NCBI GenBank assembly: GCA_036563505.1 | Contig: DATCMH010000006.1 | Coordinates: forward strand, 1 to 64,000 | Reading direction: 5' to 3' | Length of the DNA stretch: 64,000 nt | From: DATCMH01 sp036563505 | Lineage (GTDB): Bacteria > Pseudomonadota > Alphaproteobacteria > Rhizobiales > Beijerinckiaceae | Shown here: piece after piece, positions 8,014 through 15,664 of the stretch | How the letters are laid out: each line of letters begins with the position of its first letter | Position numbering within the stretch: position 1 is the first letter of the stretch | The notes under the pieces: generated by a model | The model's input: only the letters and a program-made list of their open reading frames with translations | Database searches by the model: none | What the model was told of the DNA's origin: nothing | Position numbers and translations under genes: made by a program

Positions 8014-8847
8014 ATGCGCTCGCTTCCCGCCCTTCTGCCCTGTCTTTTGATGGCGCTCGCGGCTGCGCCTCCCGCTGCTCAGGCGGAGGGGCCGCGGCGT
8101 GTCGTTTCCCTCAACCTGTGCACGGATCAGCTCGCGCTGGCGCTCCTCGACCGTGATCGCATCGCGTCCTTGAGCCCGCTCGCCACTGATCGTCTTTCTT
8201 ACTTGCGCGAGAAGGCTTCGGGCCTGCCGCGCAACGCAGGCCGGGGCGAGACGATCCTGCTCACAGGTGCCGACCTTGTGCTGGCCGGTCCCTTCGAGGC
8301 CGGCGCCCGGCGCGACCTGCTGCGCCGCCAGGGTTTCGAAGTGATGGTGGTCGGCCTGTGGACGCGCCTCGACGAGGGCCGGGCGCACGTGCGGGCCTTC
8401 GCGAAGCGGCTCGGGATCGAGGCACGCGGCGAGGCGCTTCTCGCGGCAATCGACGGGGCGCTGGAGCGCAGCCGAGGCATCGCCCCTCCCCGCAGCGTTC
8501 TCGTCCTGCAACGGCGCGGCTACACGCCGGGCGACACCACGATCCTCGACGAACTCCTGCGGCACATGGGGCTCGCGCCCATCACCGTCGCGATGGGCGT
8601 GCCGCATGGGGGCACGGTGGCGCTGGAGCGCCTCGTCGCGAACCCGCCGGACTACATTTTGACGGGGTCGGGCCACCGCGGGGTCGTCGACCAGGGGACG
8701 GCGTTCCTCGCTCATCCGGCGCTGGCCCGGGTCGTACCGCCCGAGCGGCGCCTCGTGCTCGCCGACGACCTCACCATCTGCGGTGGACCGTCGACGCCGG
8801 CCGCGATCGACGCGCTCGCGGCGGAGATCCGCGCCAAGGTGCGATGA
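8014..8847 (+). CDS. ABC transporter substrate-binding protein, cobalamin/Fe-hydroxamate type
   Basis: A 277-residue periplasmic protein with a signal peptide (1-about 25) and the class III binding fold: RVVSLNLCTDQLALALL at the N-terminus, a GADLVLAGPF segment and a C-terminal lobe with LTGSGHRGVVDQG. It is divergent from the B12 receptor and likely the periplasmic partner (BtuF-like) for it. I chose the ATG at 8014, preceded by GGGGA; a GTG at 7993 is also open. No permease or ATPase gene follows, so the rest of the transporter must be elsewhere. Confidence 0.82.
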   Translation: MRSLPALLPCLLMALAAAPPAAQAEGPRRVVSLNLCTDQLALALLDRDRIASLSPLATDRLSYLREKASGLPRNAGRGETILLTGADLVLAGPFEAGARRDLLRRQGFEVMVVGLWTRLDEGRAHVRAFAKRLGIEARGEALLAAIDGALERSRGIAPPRSVLVLQRRGYTPGDTTILDELLRHMGLAPITVAMGVPHGGTVALERLVANPPDYILTGSGHRGVVDQGTAFLAHPALARVVPPERRLVLADDLTICGGPSTPAAIDALAAEIRAKVR

Positions 8848-8862
8848 TGGTAAAAAGAGGTA

Positions 8863-8928
8863 CCGGACCGGCGGTCTTCACCGACGGGCGAGGGGGGCTG
8901 AACACCGTCGGGCGACCAGCCGGTCCGG
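8863..8928. repeat. inverted repeat after the binding-protein gene
   Basis: Perfect 10-bp arms CCGGACCGGC (8863-8872) and GCCGGTCCGG (8919-8928), with 46 bases between. It lies 15 bases after the stop and may act as a terminator, though there is no T run. The rest of 8929-9104 holds only a 7-bp hairpin at 9003-9020. Confidence 0.5.
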
Positions 8929-9104
8929 CCACGGTTGAGCTAGGAACCGGATCGCTCCGGATCAACCGTTACCGAGACTTGATCAGAGCCGGCGCATGCG
9001 CGATGTGCGCCAGCGCACATGACGCTCTGCGAGCGAGGTATTGGGCGCCCCCGTCCGACCGTGCTAGGGCCAGGCGCGTCGAACGACGCAGCGGACGCTT
9101 TTCC

Positions 9105-10259
9105 ATGAACCCGGTCTTCGCCAATCTGCCCACCACGGTCTTCGAGGCGATGTCGCGCCTCGCCCGCGAGACGGGCGCGGTCAATCTCGGCCAGGGTTTT
9201 CCCGACGATCCCGGGCCGGAGGACGTGCGGCGCAAGGCGGCCGAGGCCGTGGTGTCGGGCTGGAACCAGTACCCGCCGATGATGGGCTTGCCCGAACTGC
9301 GCGGCGCGATCGCGGCCCACTACGCCCATTGGCAGGGCGTCCAGCTCGACCCGGAGACGGAGGTGATGGTGACCTCGGGCGCGACGGAGGCGCTCGCCGG
9401 CGCCCTCTTTGCCCTCATCGAGCCGGGCGACGAGGTCGTGCTCTTCGAGCCGATGTACGATGCCTACCTGCCTCTCGTGCGCCGGGCGGGCGGCGTCCCG
9501 CGCTTCGTCACGTTGCAGCCGCCGACCTTCCGCCTGACGGAGGAGGCCCTGGCCCAAGCCTTCTCCGAGCGCACCAAAGTTGTCCTGTTCAACAACCCGC
9601 TGAATCCGACCGCCACGATCTTCCCCGACGAGGACCTCGCGCTGCTAGCCTCCTTCTGCCAACGCTTCGACGCGGTGGCGCTTTGCGACGAGGTTTGGGA
9701 GCATATCGTGTTCGACGGACTTCGGCACCGGCCGCTGATGGCTCTATCCGGCATGCGCGAGCGGACGGTGAAGGTCGGCTCGGCGGGCAAGATCTTCAAC
9801 CTCACGGGCTGGAAGGTGGGCTTCGTCTGCGCCGCGCCGGAGCTCATGAAGGTTCTGGCCAAGGCGCACCAGTTCCTCACCTTCACGACGCCGCCGAACC
9901 TGCAGGCTGCGGTGGCCTACGGCCTCGCGAAGGACGACGCCTACTTCGAGGGCCTGCGCACGGAGCTTGCCCGCAGCCGCGACCGCTTCACGGCGGGGCT
10001 CGAAGAGCTCGGCTTCAGCGTCATCCCGAGCCAGGGCACCTACTTCCTCAACATCGACATCGCGCCCTTAGGCGAGACGGACGATGCCGCCTTCTGCCGC
10101 CGCCTCGTTCTCGATCACGGCGTGGCGGCGATCCCGGTCAGCGCCTTCTACGCGGAGGGCGCGGTGCGCAATGTCGTGCGCTTCTGCTTCGCCAAGCGCG
10201 ATGCCACCCTCGACGCGGCGCTGGAGCGTCTCGCCGCGGTTGTGCGTCGGGCGGCTTGA
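9105..10259 (+). CDS. class I PLP aminotransferase (methionine/kynurenine aminotransferase type)
   Basis: A 384-residue fold-type I aminotransferase. VNLGQGFPDDPGPE (about 26-39) is the hallmark of the YbdL/kynurenine aminotransferase branch. FNNPLNPTA and the PLP lysine in SAGKIFNLTGWK are present, and a C-terminal arginine (VVRFCF) binds the substrate carboxylate. Start at 9105 because the family alignment begins there; open frame continues upstream without similarity. Likely substrates are methionine or aromatic amino acids; a DapC (succinyldiaminopimelate) role is an alternative. Stands alone. Confidence 0.85.
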   Translation: MNPVFANLPTTVFEAMSRLARETGAVNLGQGFPDDPGPEDVRRKAAEAVVSGWNQYPPMMGLPELRGAIAAHYAHWQGVQLDPETEVMVTSGATEALAGALFALIEPGDEVVLFEPMYDAYLPLVRRAGGVPRFVTLQPPTFRLTEEALAQAFSERTKVVLFNNPLNPTATIFPDEDLALLASFCQRFDAVALCDEVWEHIVFDGLRHRPLMALSGMRERTVKVGSAGKIFNLTGWKVGFVCAAPELMKVLAKAHQFLTFTTPPNLQAAVAYGLAKDDAYFEGLRTELARSRDRFTAGLEELGFSVIPSQGTYFLNIDIAPLGETDDAAFCRRLVLDHGVAAIPVSAFYAEGAVRNVVRFCFAKRDATLDAALERLAAVVRRAA

Positions 10260-10298
10260 GCGGAAGCCGCTCTCCTGTTGTCGGCCGGAGCGCGAAAC

Positions 10299-11183
10299 TC
10301 ACCATTCGACCGATGCGAAGGAGACGGACGGCTCGCTACGGATGAACTCTCGGATCGTGCCGAACACCCGCTCCGGATCGTCGCCGTAGATGTCATGACC
10401 GCAGTGACTGAGCCGCTCGAAGCGCAGCAGCTGGGCAGGGATCGCTGCGGCGGTGTCCTCAGCGAGCGGCAAGGGCACGATCGGATCATGCGCGCCTGCC
10501 ATAAAGAGCACGGGGCAGCGCAGCGTCGTGAGGCCGGCCCGGAAGTCGAAGCGTCCGTGCTCGTTCTTCGGGCCGTTGAAGTGCAGAGCCACCTCCGTGC
10601 GCATGATGACGCGCGAGAAATCTGCCGGCGGGCGGTCGCGGCGATGCCGGTAGTAGGGCACGCAGGTCGCGAGATAGCGCGCCCGTCCCTCCGCAGTCGG
10701 GTTCATCCAGTAGCTCTCGGCCACCGCGCCGACCTCCGGACCGCCGACGCGGGTGAACGTCCTGAAAATGGTCGGGAAGTCGATCCTGGCTGCCGTGCTG
10801 AGCAGGATGAGCTTGCCGGGATGATCGGGGTAGCGCGTGGCATAGGCTTGCGCCACGAACCCTCCGAAGGAATGGCCACAGACGATGGGGCGCACGAGGC
10901 CGAGCGCGTCGCACAGGCCTTTCACATCGTCCGCCCATTGGGCAAGGGTCCAGGTCGCGGGGTCGTCACCCTCGCTGCGACCATTGCCGCGATGATCGTA
11001 GACAATGACCTGAGCGACGTCGTTCAAGGTCGCGAAGGCCTCCTTGAAGGCGGTGTGGTCAAAGCCCGGACCGCCGTGCAGCATGACAAGGGTCGGCTTC
11101 TCGCGCATCGCATCGCCGTCCGACACGAGGCCGTAATTCGCGACGTCCACGAAGAGCCGCACGCCGTTGACCTGGATCAGCAT
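10299..11183 (-). CDS. alpha/beta hydrolase, proline iminopeptidase-like
   Basis: A 294-residue hydrolase with the oxyanion motif HGGPGFDH (about 34-41), nucleophile elbow GHSFGG, an acidic residue in AGAHDPIVP and catalytic histidine in SHCGHD. HGGPG is typical of the proline iminopeptidase (S33) branch, but many members act on esters or lactones, so the substrate is open. The ATG at 11183 fits the family start; an upstream codon at 11231 would add 16 residues. Monocistronic. Confidence 0.82.
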   Translation of the reverse strand: MLIQVNGVRLFVDVANYGLVSDGDAMREKPTLVMLHGGPGFDHTAFKEAFATLNDVAQVIVYDHRGNGRSEGDDPATWTLAQWADDVKGLCDALGLVRPIVCGHSFGGFVAQAYATRYPDHPGKLILLSTAARIDFPTIFRTFTRVGGPEVGAVAESYWMNPTAEGRARYLATCVPYYRHRRDRPPADFSRVIMRTEVALHFNGPKNEHGRFDFRAGLTTLRCPVLFMAGAHDPIVPLPLAEDTAAAIPAQLLRFERLSHCGHDIYGDDPERVFGTIREFIRSEPSVSFASVEW

Positions 11184-11264
11184 GAGGGGCTCCTGAATGC
11201 CTGTGGCCTGCCACGCAGCGGACGTTGGCACCGCAGCGGCGACGCTTGGACGGGAACGCGAATT

Positions 11265-11894
11265 TTACAATCCCAACACTCCGAGGCGGCGCAGGACGGC
11301 CAGCAGTTCGAGCAAGGGCAGGCCGAGGATCGTGGCGTGCTGGCCCTCGACGCGCTCGAAGAGGTGCAGCCCGAGACTTTCGATCTGGTAGGCGCCGACG
11401 CTGCGGGTTGCGGCGTCCCCGGCGAGAGCGAGGTAGAGCGCGACCGCGTCGTCATCGAGCGCGCGCATGGTCAGGCGGGTTTCGTCTGAGACCGCGGCGA
11501 GGAGTGAGCCGCCCCGGGCGAGGACCGCCGCCGCGGTGAGGCGGTGCGCGCGGCCCTGCAACCGTCCGATCTGGGCACGGGCAGCCTCCCGGTCGGGGGG
11601 CGTGTGGAGGATCTCGCCGTCGAGATCGAGCACCTGGTCGGCGCCGAGCACGAGGCGGTCCGGCCGTCGCCGGCTGACGGCCAGGGCCTTCTCCGCCGCG
11701 AGCCGTTGAGCGAGCAATTCCGACGCCGCACCCGCGAGTTCGGGGAGAGCTTCCACCGCCCGCTCGTCGACGCCCGGCGCCTCGGCCTCGACCGGAATCG
11801 CCACCGCCGCCAGCAGCGCCCGGCGGGTCGGGCTCGTGGAGGCGAGGAGCAGGGGCGCCGGTTCGCGCCAGAGCGAGGCGACCGCGTCCGTCAC
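11265..11894 (-). CDS. maf: Maf-family nucleotide pyrophosphatase (YceF type)
   Basis: A 209-residue Maf protein that removes modified or surplus nucleoside triphosphates. LLLASTSPTRRALL at the N-terminus is the Maf signature, and GADQVLDLDGEIL resembles the YceF (7-methyl-GTP) branch rather than the YhdE dTTP/UTP branch; that assignment is inference. A GTG start at 11894 overlaps the stop of the PEP-synthase regulator by four bases (GTGA), so translation is coupled. Confidence 0.88.
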   Translation of the reverse strand: MTDAVASLWREPAPLLLASTSPTRRALLAAVAIPVEAEAPGVDERAVEALPELAGAASELLAQRLAAEKALAVSRRRPDRLVLGADQVLDLDGEILHTPPDREAARAQIGRLQGRAHRLTAAAVLARGGSLLAAVSDETRLTMRALDDDAVALYLALAGDAATRSVGAYQIESLGLHLFERVEGQHATILGLPLLELLAVLRRLGVLGL

Positions 11895-12721
11895 GTCGCG
11901 ATGAACTTGAGCCGGTGGTCCCGGTAGAGGTCGACGATGGCCGCGGCGGTCTCCTCGATTGAGCGGCGGGTCACGTCGATCACCGGCCAGCCGCGGCGGG
12001 CGAAGAGGCGGCGGGACTGGGCGATCTCCTCCGCCACCCGGTCGCGGTCGACGTAATCCGTGTCGTCGTCCGCTTTGAGGGACAGGAGCCGGTTCTGGCG
12101 GATCTGGACGATGCGCTCGGGCGTCGCGAGGAGGCCGACGATGAGGGGGCGCCGCGCCCGCTCGAGCTTCTCCGGCACGGGCACGCCGGGCACGAGGGGG
12201 ACGTTGGCCGTCTTGAGCCCGCGATTGGCGAGGTAGATGGCGGTGGGCGTCTTCGAGGAGCGGCTGACGCCCACCAGAACCACCTCCGCCTCCTCGATGT
12301 CGTCGGGCAGCTGCCCGTCGTCGTGCAGGAGCGTGAAGTTCATCGCGTCGATGCGCCGGAAATACTCCGCGTTGAGCATGTGCTGCGCGCCCGGACGCGC
12401 CGTCGAATGGGCGCCGAGATAGCCCTGGAACAGGGAATGGACGGGAGCGAGCACGGACAGGTGCGGCGAGCCGCAATCGCGGCAGGCCTCCTCGAGGCGG
12501 GAGGCGAGGGGCGCCTCGACGAGGGTGTAGAGCACGATGCCCGGCGCCGCCTCGATCTCGGCGATGACCCGCTCCAACTGCGCGGGCGACCGCACGAGAG
12601 GGTAGACGTGCTCGATCGCCGAGACGCCCTCGTACTGGGCCGCCGCGGCCCGGGCGACGGCGATCAAGGTCTCGCCGGTCGAGTCGGAGACGAGGTGAAG
12701 GTGGAAGTAGCTGCGGCCCAA
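11891..12721 (-). CDS. PEP synthase/PPDK regulatory kinase-phosphotransferase (PPSRP, DUF299)
   Basis: A 276-residue bifunctional serine/threonine kinase and Pi-dependent phosphorylase that switches PEP synthase or pyruvate phosphate dikinase off and on. It begins RSYFHLHLVSDSTGETL and carries the P-loop GVSRSSKTPTAIYLANRG at about 153-170. I place the start at a TTG (12721), because family similarity begins there and the upstream reading is arginine-rich and overlaps the origin. In Caulobacter the same gene (RP001 family) borders the chromosome origin. Downstream it is coupled to maf. Confidence 0.88.
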   Translation of the reverse strand: MGRSYFHLHLVSDSTGETLIAVARAAAAQYEGVSAIEHVYPLVRSPAQLERVIAEIEAAPGIVLYTLVEAPLASRLEEACRDCGSPHLSVLAPVHSLFQGYLGAHSTARPGAQHMLNAEYFRRIDAMNFTLLHDDGQLPDDIEEAEVVLVGVSRSSKTPTAIYLANRGLKTANVPLVPGVPVPEKLERARRPLIVGLLATPERIVQIRQNRLLSLKADDDTDYVDRDRVAEEIAQSRRLFARRGWPVIDVTRRSIEETAAAIVDLYRDHRLKFIAT

Positions 12722-12768
12722 AACGCGATGACCTTGGCCGCGAGCGGCCGGGACAAGGAGTCGATGAG

Positions 12769-12777
12769 TGTGGATAA
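12769..12777 (-). promoter_or_regulatory. DnaA box, perfect match
   Basis: TGTGGATAA on the plus strand, which is TTATCCACA, the strong DnaA-binding consensus, on the minus strand. It is 48 bases upstream of the PPSRP start, so it could also control that gene. Confidence 0.85.
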
Positions 12778-12919
12778 AACGAAGGCTCCGACGGGTCCAG
12801 GGCGGGCGGGCCCTGATTCGTCGACTCCTCGAGTCACAGGCCTGCGGAGTCGGGAGAGTGGATTCGCAGCCCATGTGAGAATCGCCGCTCGGCAGCCGGC
12901 CGCCGTCCCGAAGCGGGGG

Positions 12920-12934
12920 TTAACTCCTCGTTAA
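12920..12934. promoter_or_regulatory. CtrA box 1
   Basis: TTAA, seven bases, TTAA: an exact match to the consensus for the cell-cycle regulator CtrA, which represses initiation at the Caulobacter origin. Confidence 0.82.
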
Positions 12935-12937
12935 ACC

Positions 12938-12952
12938 TTAACCTCTCGTTAA
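12938..12952. promoter_or_regulatory. CtrA box 2
   Basis: A second exact TTAA-N7-TTAA, starting four bases after box 1 ends. Both spacers end in CTCG, so the pair may be a local duplication. Confidence 0.82.
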
Positions 12953-13058
12953 GGTCTGCGGCCGCTTCAAGGCCAAGCTTGCGCCTCGCGCCCTGTGGAC
13001 CTCCTGTGGACGCGGTTGCGGCCAAACGATTCAGCCCCCAAGAGGAGAAACAGATTCT

Positions 13059-14144
13059 TTGAATCAAAGAATGCTTTTCAGTTCGGGCCGGAGGGATCTC
13101 GCCTTGCGCAACGACCGTTCCCTGCTTCGGGTGCTCTCCGGCGAGCCGGTGTGGCCGCCTCCGATCTGGCTCATGCGCCAGGCCGGACGCTCCCTGCCGG
13201 AGTACCGCGAGACGCGGGCCAAGGCCGGCAGCTTCCTCGACCTTTGCTACACGCCCGAGCTCGCCGCCGAGGTGACGCTTCAGCCGATCCGGCGTTTCGG
13301 CTTCGACGCGGCGATCCTGTTCTCCGACATCCTGGTGGTGCCGGACGCCTTCGGTCAAAAAGTGAGCTTCGTTGTCGGAGAGGGGCCGCGGCTCGATCCC
13401 GTGACCTCCGCCCAAGAATTGGCCCGCCTGTCCCCGACGTTGCCCCTGGAGCGGCTCGCGCCCGTCTTTGAGACGGTGAGCCGCGTCCGGGCCGATCTGC
13501 CGTCCGAGACCACCCTGATCGGTTTCTGCGGGGCGCCTTGGACGGTAGCGAGCTACATGATCGCCGGCGAGGGCACCCCGGACCAGGCGCCCGCTCTCGA
13601 AGCCTGGCGGAACGACCGGGCCTTCGTCAGCGCTCTGATCGACAGGCTCGTCGAGGGGTCCATCGCTTATCTGGTCGCTCAGGTGGACGCCGGCGTCGAC
13701 GCGCTCCAGCTCTTCGAGAGCCATGGCGGCTCGCTCGACGCCGAGACCTTCGGCCCTCTGTCGCTCGAGCCTCTCACCCGCATCGTCGAAGGCGTGCGGG
13801 CGGCACGGCCCGGCGTGCCGGTGATCGTCTTCGTGCGCGGCGTCGGCCCTCACCTCTCGCGGCTCGTCGAGGCCGGCATCGCCAACGGCATCGGCCTCGA
13901 CTGGGGCCTGCGCCTGCCCGAGGTGCTGCCTCTCGTCCCGAACAGCATCGCCACGCAGGGCAACCTGCATCCTGATACCCTTGTCGCGGGCGGCACGGAG
14001 CTCGATGCCGGCATCGACGCGATCCTCTCCGCCGTGCGGGGCCGGCCGCACGTCTTCAACCTCGGCCACGGCGTGCTGCCCGAGACGCCGATCCCCCATA
14101 TCGAACGGCTTGTCGCGCGGGTGCGCGGAACGTCGAAGAGCTGA
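13059..14144 (+). CDS. hemE: uroporphyrinogen decarboxylase HemE
   Basis: The enzyme removes four carboxyl groups from uroporphyrinogen III to give coproporphyrinogen III in haem synthesis. 361 residues. Signatures: PIWLMRQAGRSLPEYRE (about 36-52) and the FCGAPWTVASYM segment near 150. The start is a TTG at 13059: AGGAG at 13042-13046 is spaced for it, while the in-frame ATG at 13071 lies too far. Two GANTC sites overlap this start. First gene right of the origin, followed by hemJ after nine bases. Confidence 0.93.
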   Translation: MNQRMLFSSGRRDLALRNDRSLLRVLSGEPVWPPPIWLMRQAGRSLPEYRETRAKAGSFLDLCYTPELAAEVTLQPIRRFGFDAAILFSDILVVPDAFGQKVSFVVGEGPRLDPVTSAQELARLSPTLPLERLAPVFETVSRVRADLPSETTLIGFCGAPWTVASYMIAGEGTPDQAPALEAWRNDRAFVSALIDRLVEGSIAYLVAQVDAGVDALQLFESHGGSLDAETFGPLSLEPLTRIVEGVRAARPGVPVIVFVRGVGPHLSRLVEAGIANGIGLDWGLRLPEVLPLVPNSIATQGNLHPDTLVAGGTELDAGIDAILSAVRGRPHVFNLGHGVLPETPIPHIERLVARVRGTSKS

Positions 14145-14153
14145 GGCGACCGC

Positions 14154-14579
14154 GTGCTCTACCTCTGGCTCAAGGCCTTCCACGTCGTCGCGGTGATCGC
14201 CTGGATGGCGGGTTTGCTCTACCTGCCCCGGCTCTTCGTCTACCATTGCGACGCCGCAGCGGGCTCCGCGCAGTCCGAGACCTTCAAGGTCATGGAGCGG
14301 CGGCTCCTGAAGGCGATCATGAACCCAGCCATGATCGCCACCTGGGTGCTGGGCCTCGTCATCGCGGCGCAGGGGGAGTGGTGGCGTGCCGGCTGGCTCC
14401 ACGGCAAGTTCGCCCTCGTGATCGGCCTCTCCGCCGTCCACGGCGTCTACGCCAAGCGCCTCAAGGAGTTCGCCGCCGACCGGAACACCCGGCCGGCGCG
14501 CTACTACCGCATCCTCAACGAGGTGCCGACGCTGCTCATGATCGGGATCGTGATCCTGGTGATCGTGAAGCCGTTCTGA
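14154..14579 (+). CDS. hemJ: protoporphyrinogen oxidase HemJ
   Basis: A 141-residue inner-membrane protein with four hydrophobic helices. The N-terminal YLWLKAFHVVAVIAWMAGLLYLPRLFVYH carries the histidine that is conserved in HemJ and that the family uses with haem. It oxidises protoporphyrinogen IX in bacteria lacking HemY. GTG start. It follows hemE by nine bases, so the two haem genes form an operon next to the origin. Confidence 0.9.
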   Translation: MLYLWLKAFHVVAVIAWMAGLLYLPRLFVYHCDAAAGSAQSETFKVMERRLLKAIMNPAMIATWVLGLVIAAQGEWWRAGWLHGKFALVIGLSAVHGVYAKRLKEFAADRNTRPARYYRILNEVPTLLMIGIVILVIVKPF

Positions 14580-14589
14580 GGACGGCCCG

Positions 14590-14703
14590 TTATTCCGCCG
14601 GCGTGTGGCGACGGTGCTCCCGGCGCGCGGCCCAGAGCAGGCCGGCGCCGATCACGAGGGCCGCGGCCGGTGTGAGGAGCTGAAGCCAAAGGTAGTCGGT
14701 CAC
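14590..14703 (-). CDS. very small membrane protein, hypothetical
   Basis: A 37-residue reading frame: MTDYLWLQLL, one hydrophobic helix (about 5-25) and a basic tail (RREHRRH). It starts with GTG in a four-base overlap (GTGA) with the stop of the 75-residue gene upstream, so the pair looks like a translation-coupled operon. Single-helix size recalls small subunit or modulator peptides. No function known; too short for firm gene calling. Confidence 0.45.
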   Translation of the reverse strand: MTDYLWLQLLTPAAALVIGAGLLWAARREHRRHTPAE

Positions 14704-14927
14704 TCGACCAGTTCCCTGAGCACGCGCTTGCCGGCCAGATGTAGGACAGCGCTCGCTGCGAAGCAAACGACGCTGATGGTGGCTGCGATCCATGGCGACG
14801 CCGTCAACGCTGCGGATGAGTAGAGGTTGAAGGGGATCGTCAGGCCGCCGATGCCGAAAACGGTGATCGCGATGCCGTTCAGGTAAGTGGCCGTCAGCTT
14901 GATCTGTTCGGTTCGAACGAGTGTCAC
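14700..14927 (-). CDS. small membrane protein with three hydrophobic segments, hypothetical
   Basis: A 75-residue protein, GTG start, beginning MTLVRTEQIKLTATYLNG and containing two or three hydrophobic segments (about 14-32, 40-66). I recall similar small proteins in Hyphomicrobiales, sometimes labelled amino acid transporter without evidence. It lies convergent to hemJ and is coupled to the 37-residue frame. Function unknown. Confidence 0.6.
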   Translation of the reverse strand: MTLVRTEQIKLTATYLNGIAITVFGIGGLTIPFNLYSSAALTASPWIAATISVVCFAASAVLHLAGKRVLRELVE

Positions 14928-15031
14928 GAACGCTGGGCCTCAAGCGGCGATTCGGCGATATCGAATGTGAACCGAGGCGACGTTGAAGTTCAAAGGTTCG
15001 TTGACGGACATCTTCTAGAGCGCGGCGCACT

Positions 15032-15664
15032 TCAATCCGACACTCCGCCCCCTGCCGCCAGCGCCCCGTCCACGAGATCAAGCAGAAGCCCTCCCAAGCG
15101 GTCGACGAAGGCCTGATCGAGGGTGAGGCGGAAGGGCTCCTCGACGAGGAAGGCGGCGTCGCGCACGAAGGGGCCGGTCTGGTTGACGAGCCAGAAGGTG
15201 AGGAGCGCCAGCTCCTCCGGTTCCGCTCGCGGCCGGTAGCGGCGCACGAGCTGCCCGGCCAGCGCGAGAACCGGCAGGGGTTCGGCCGCGACGAGCGCCC
15301 GCAGCACGGGGGTCGGACTGACGTTTTCCCAAGCGAAGAGGCGCACGATCCGGCTGAATTGGTCGCGCTTGACGAGCGGTTGAAGCTGCCAGGCGAGGTA
15401 GCGGCGCAGCGCCTCGCGCCGGTTGAGCGCGTCGATCTCGGCCTCCGTCAGCTGCGCCTGCGCCTCGAAGGCGCGGAAAGCGGCCCGCAGAACCTCCCGG
15501 TAGAGGTCCTCCTTGCCGCCGAAGTGGTAGGAGATCGCGGCGGGGTTGGCCTTGGCGCGCTGCGCGATCTCGCGCACGGAACCGGCCTCGAACCCCTTCT
15601 CGGCGAAGACCGCGGTGGCGGCAGTGACGAGGGCTTGGCGCGTCCGGTCGGCGGGACGGCTCAC
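15032..15664 (-). CDS. TetR/AcrR-family regulator with CerR-type C-terminal domain
   Basis: A 210-residue repressor. The N-terminal helix-turn-helix (FAEKGFEAGSVREIAQRAKANPAAISYHFGGKEDLYREVL, about 20-58, given here only in part as AKANPAAISYHFGGKEDLY) is classic TetR, and the C-terminal half resembles the CerR/DUF1956 type. A GTG start overlaps the stop of the upstream membrane protein gene by four bases. It probably represses its own operon through the palindrome at 16231-16245. Confidence 0.85.
   Translation of the reverse strand: MSRPADRTRQALVTAATAVFAEKGFEAGSVREIAQRAKANPAAISYHFGGKEDLYREVLRAAFRAFEAQAQLTEAEIDALNRREALRRYLAWQLQPLVKRDQFSRIVRLFAWENVSPTPVLRALVAAEPLPVLALAGQLVRRYRPRAEPEELALLTFWLVNQTGPFVRDAAFLVEEPFRLTLDQAFVDRLGGLLLDLVDGALAAGGGVSD

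Larger units (their letters stand above)
12722..13058. other. putative chromosomal replication origin (oriC)
   Basis: The gap between the PPSRP gene and hemE, the position of the Caulobacter origin. Seen: a perfect DnaA box (12769-12777), two TTAA-N7-TTAA CtrA boxes, two DnaA-like TGTGGAC words (12994-13002, 13005-13013), nine GANTC methylation sites between 12758 and 13065 and A/T-richer stretches in very GC-rich DNA. Gene direction switches here from mostly minus to mostly plus. No gene is seen inside. Location by homology and motifs, not tested. Confidence 0.82.

Noticed and set aside
8943..8970. GGAAC followed by CGTT upstream of the aminotransferase gene
   Set aside because: The spacer is 19 bases, longer than the 16-17 accepted for EcfG promoters.
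9003..9020. Short hairpin ATGTGCG...CGCACAT before the aminotransferase
   Set aside because: Stem of seven bases only and no T run; could be an operator, but nothing supports it.
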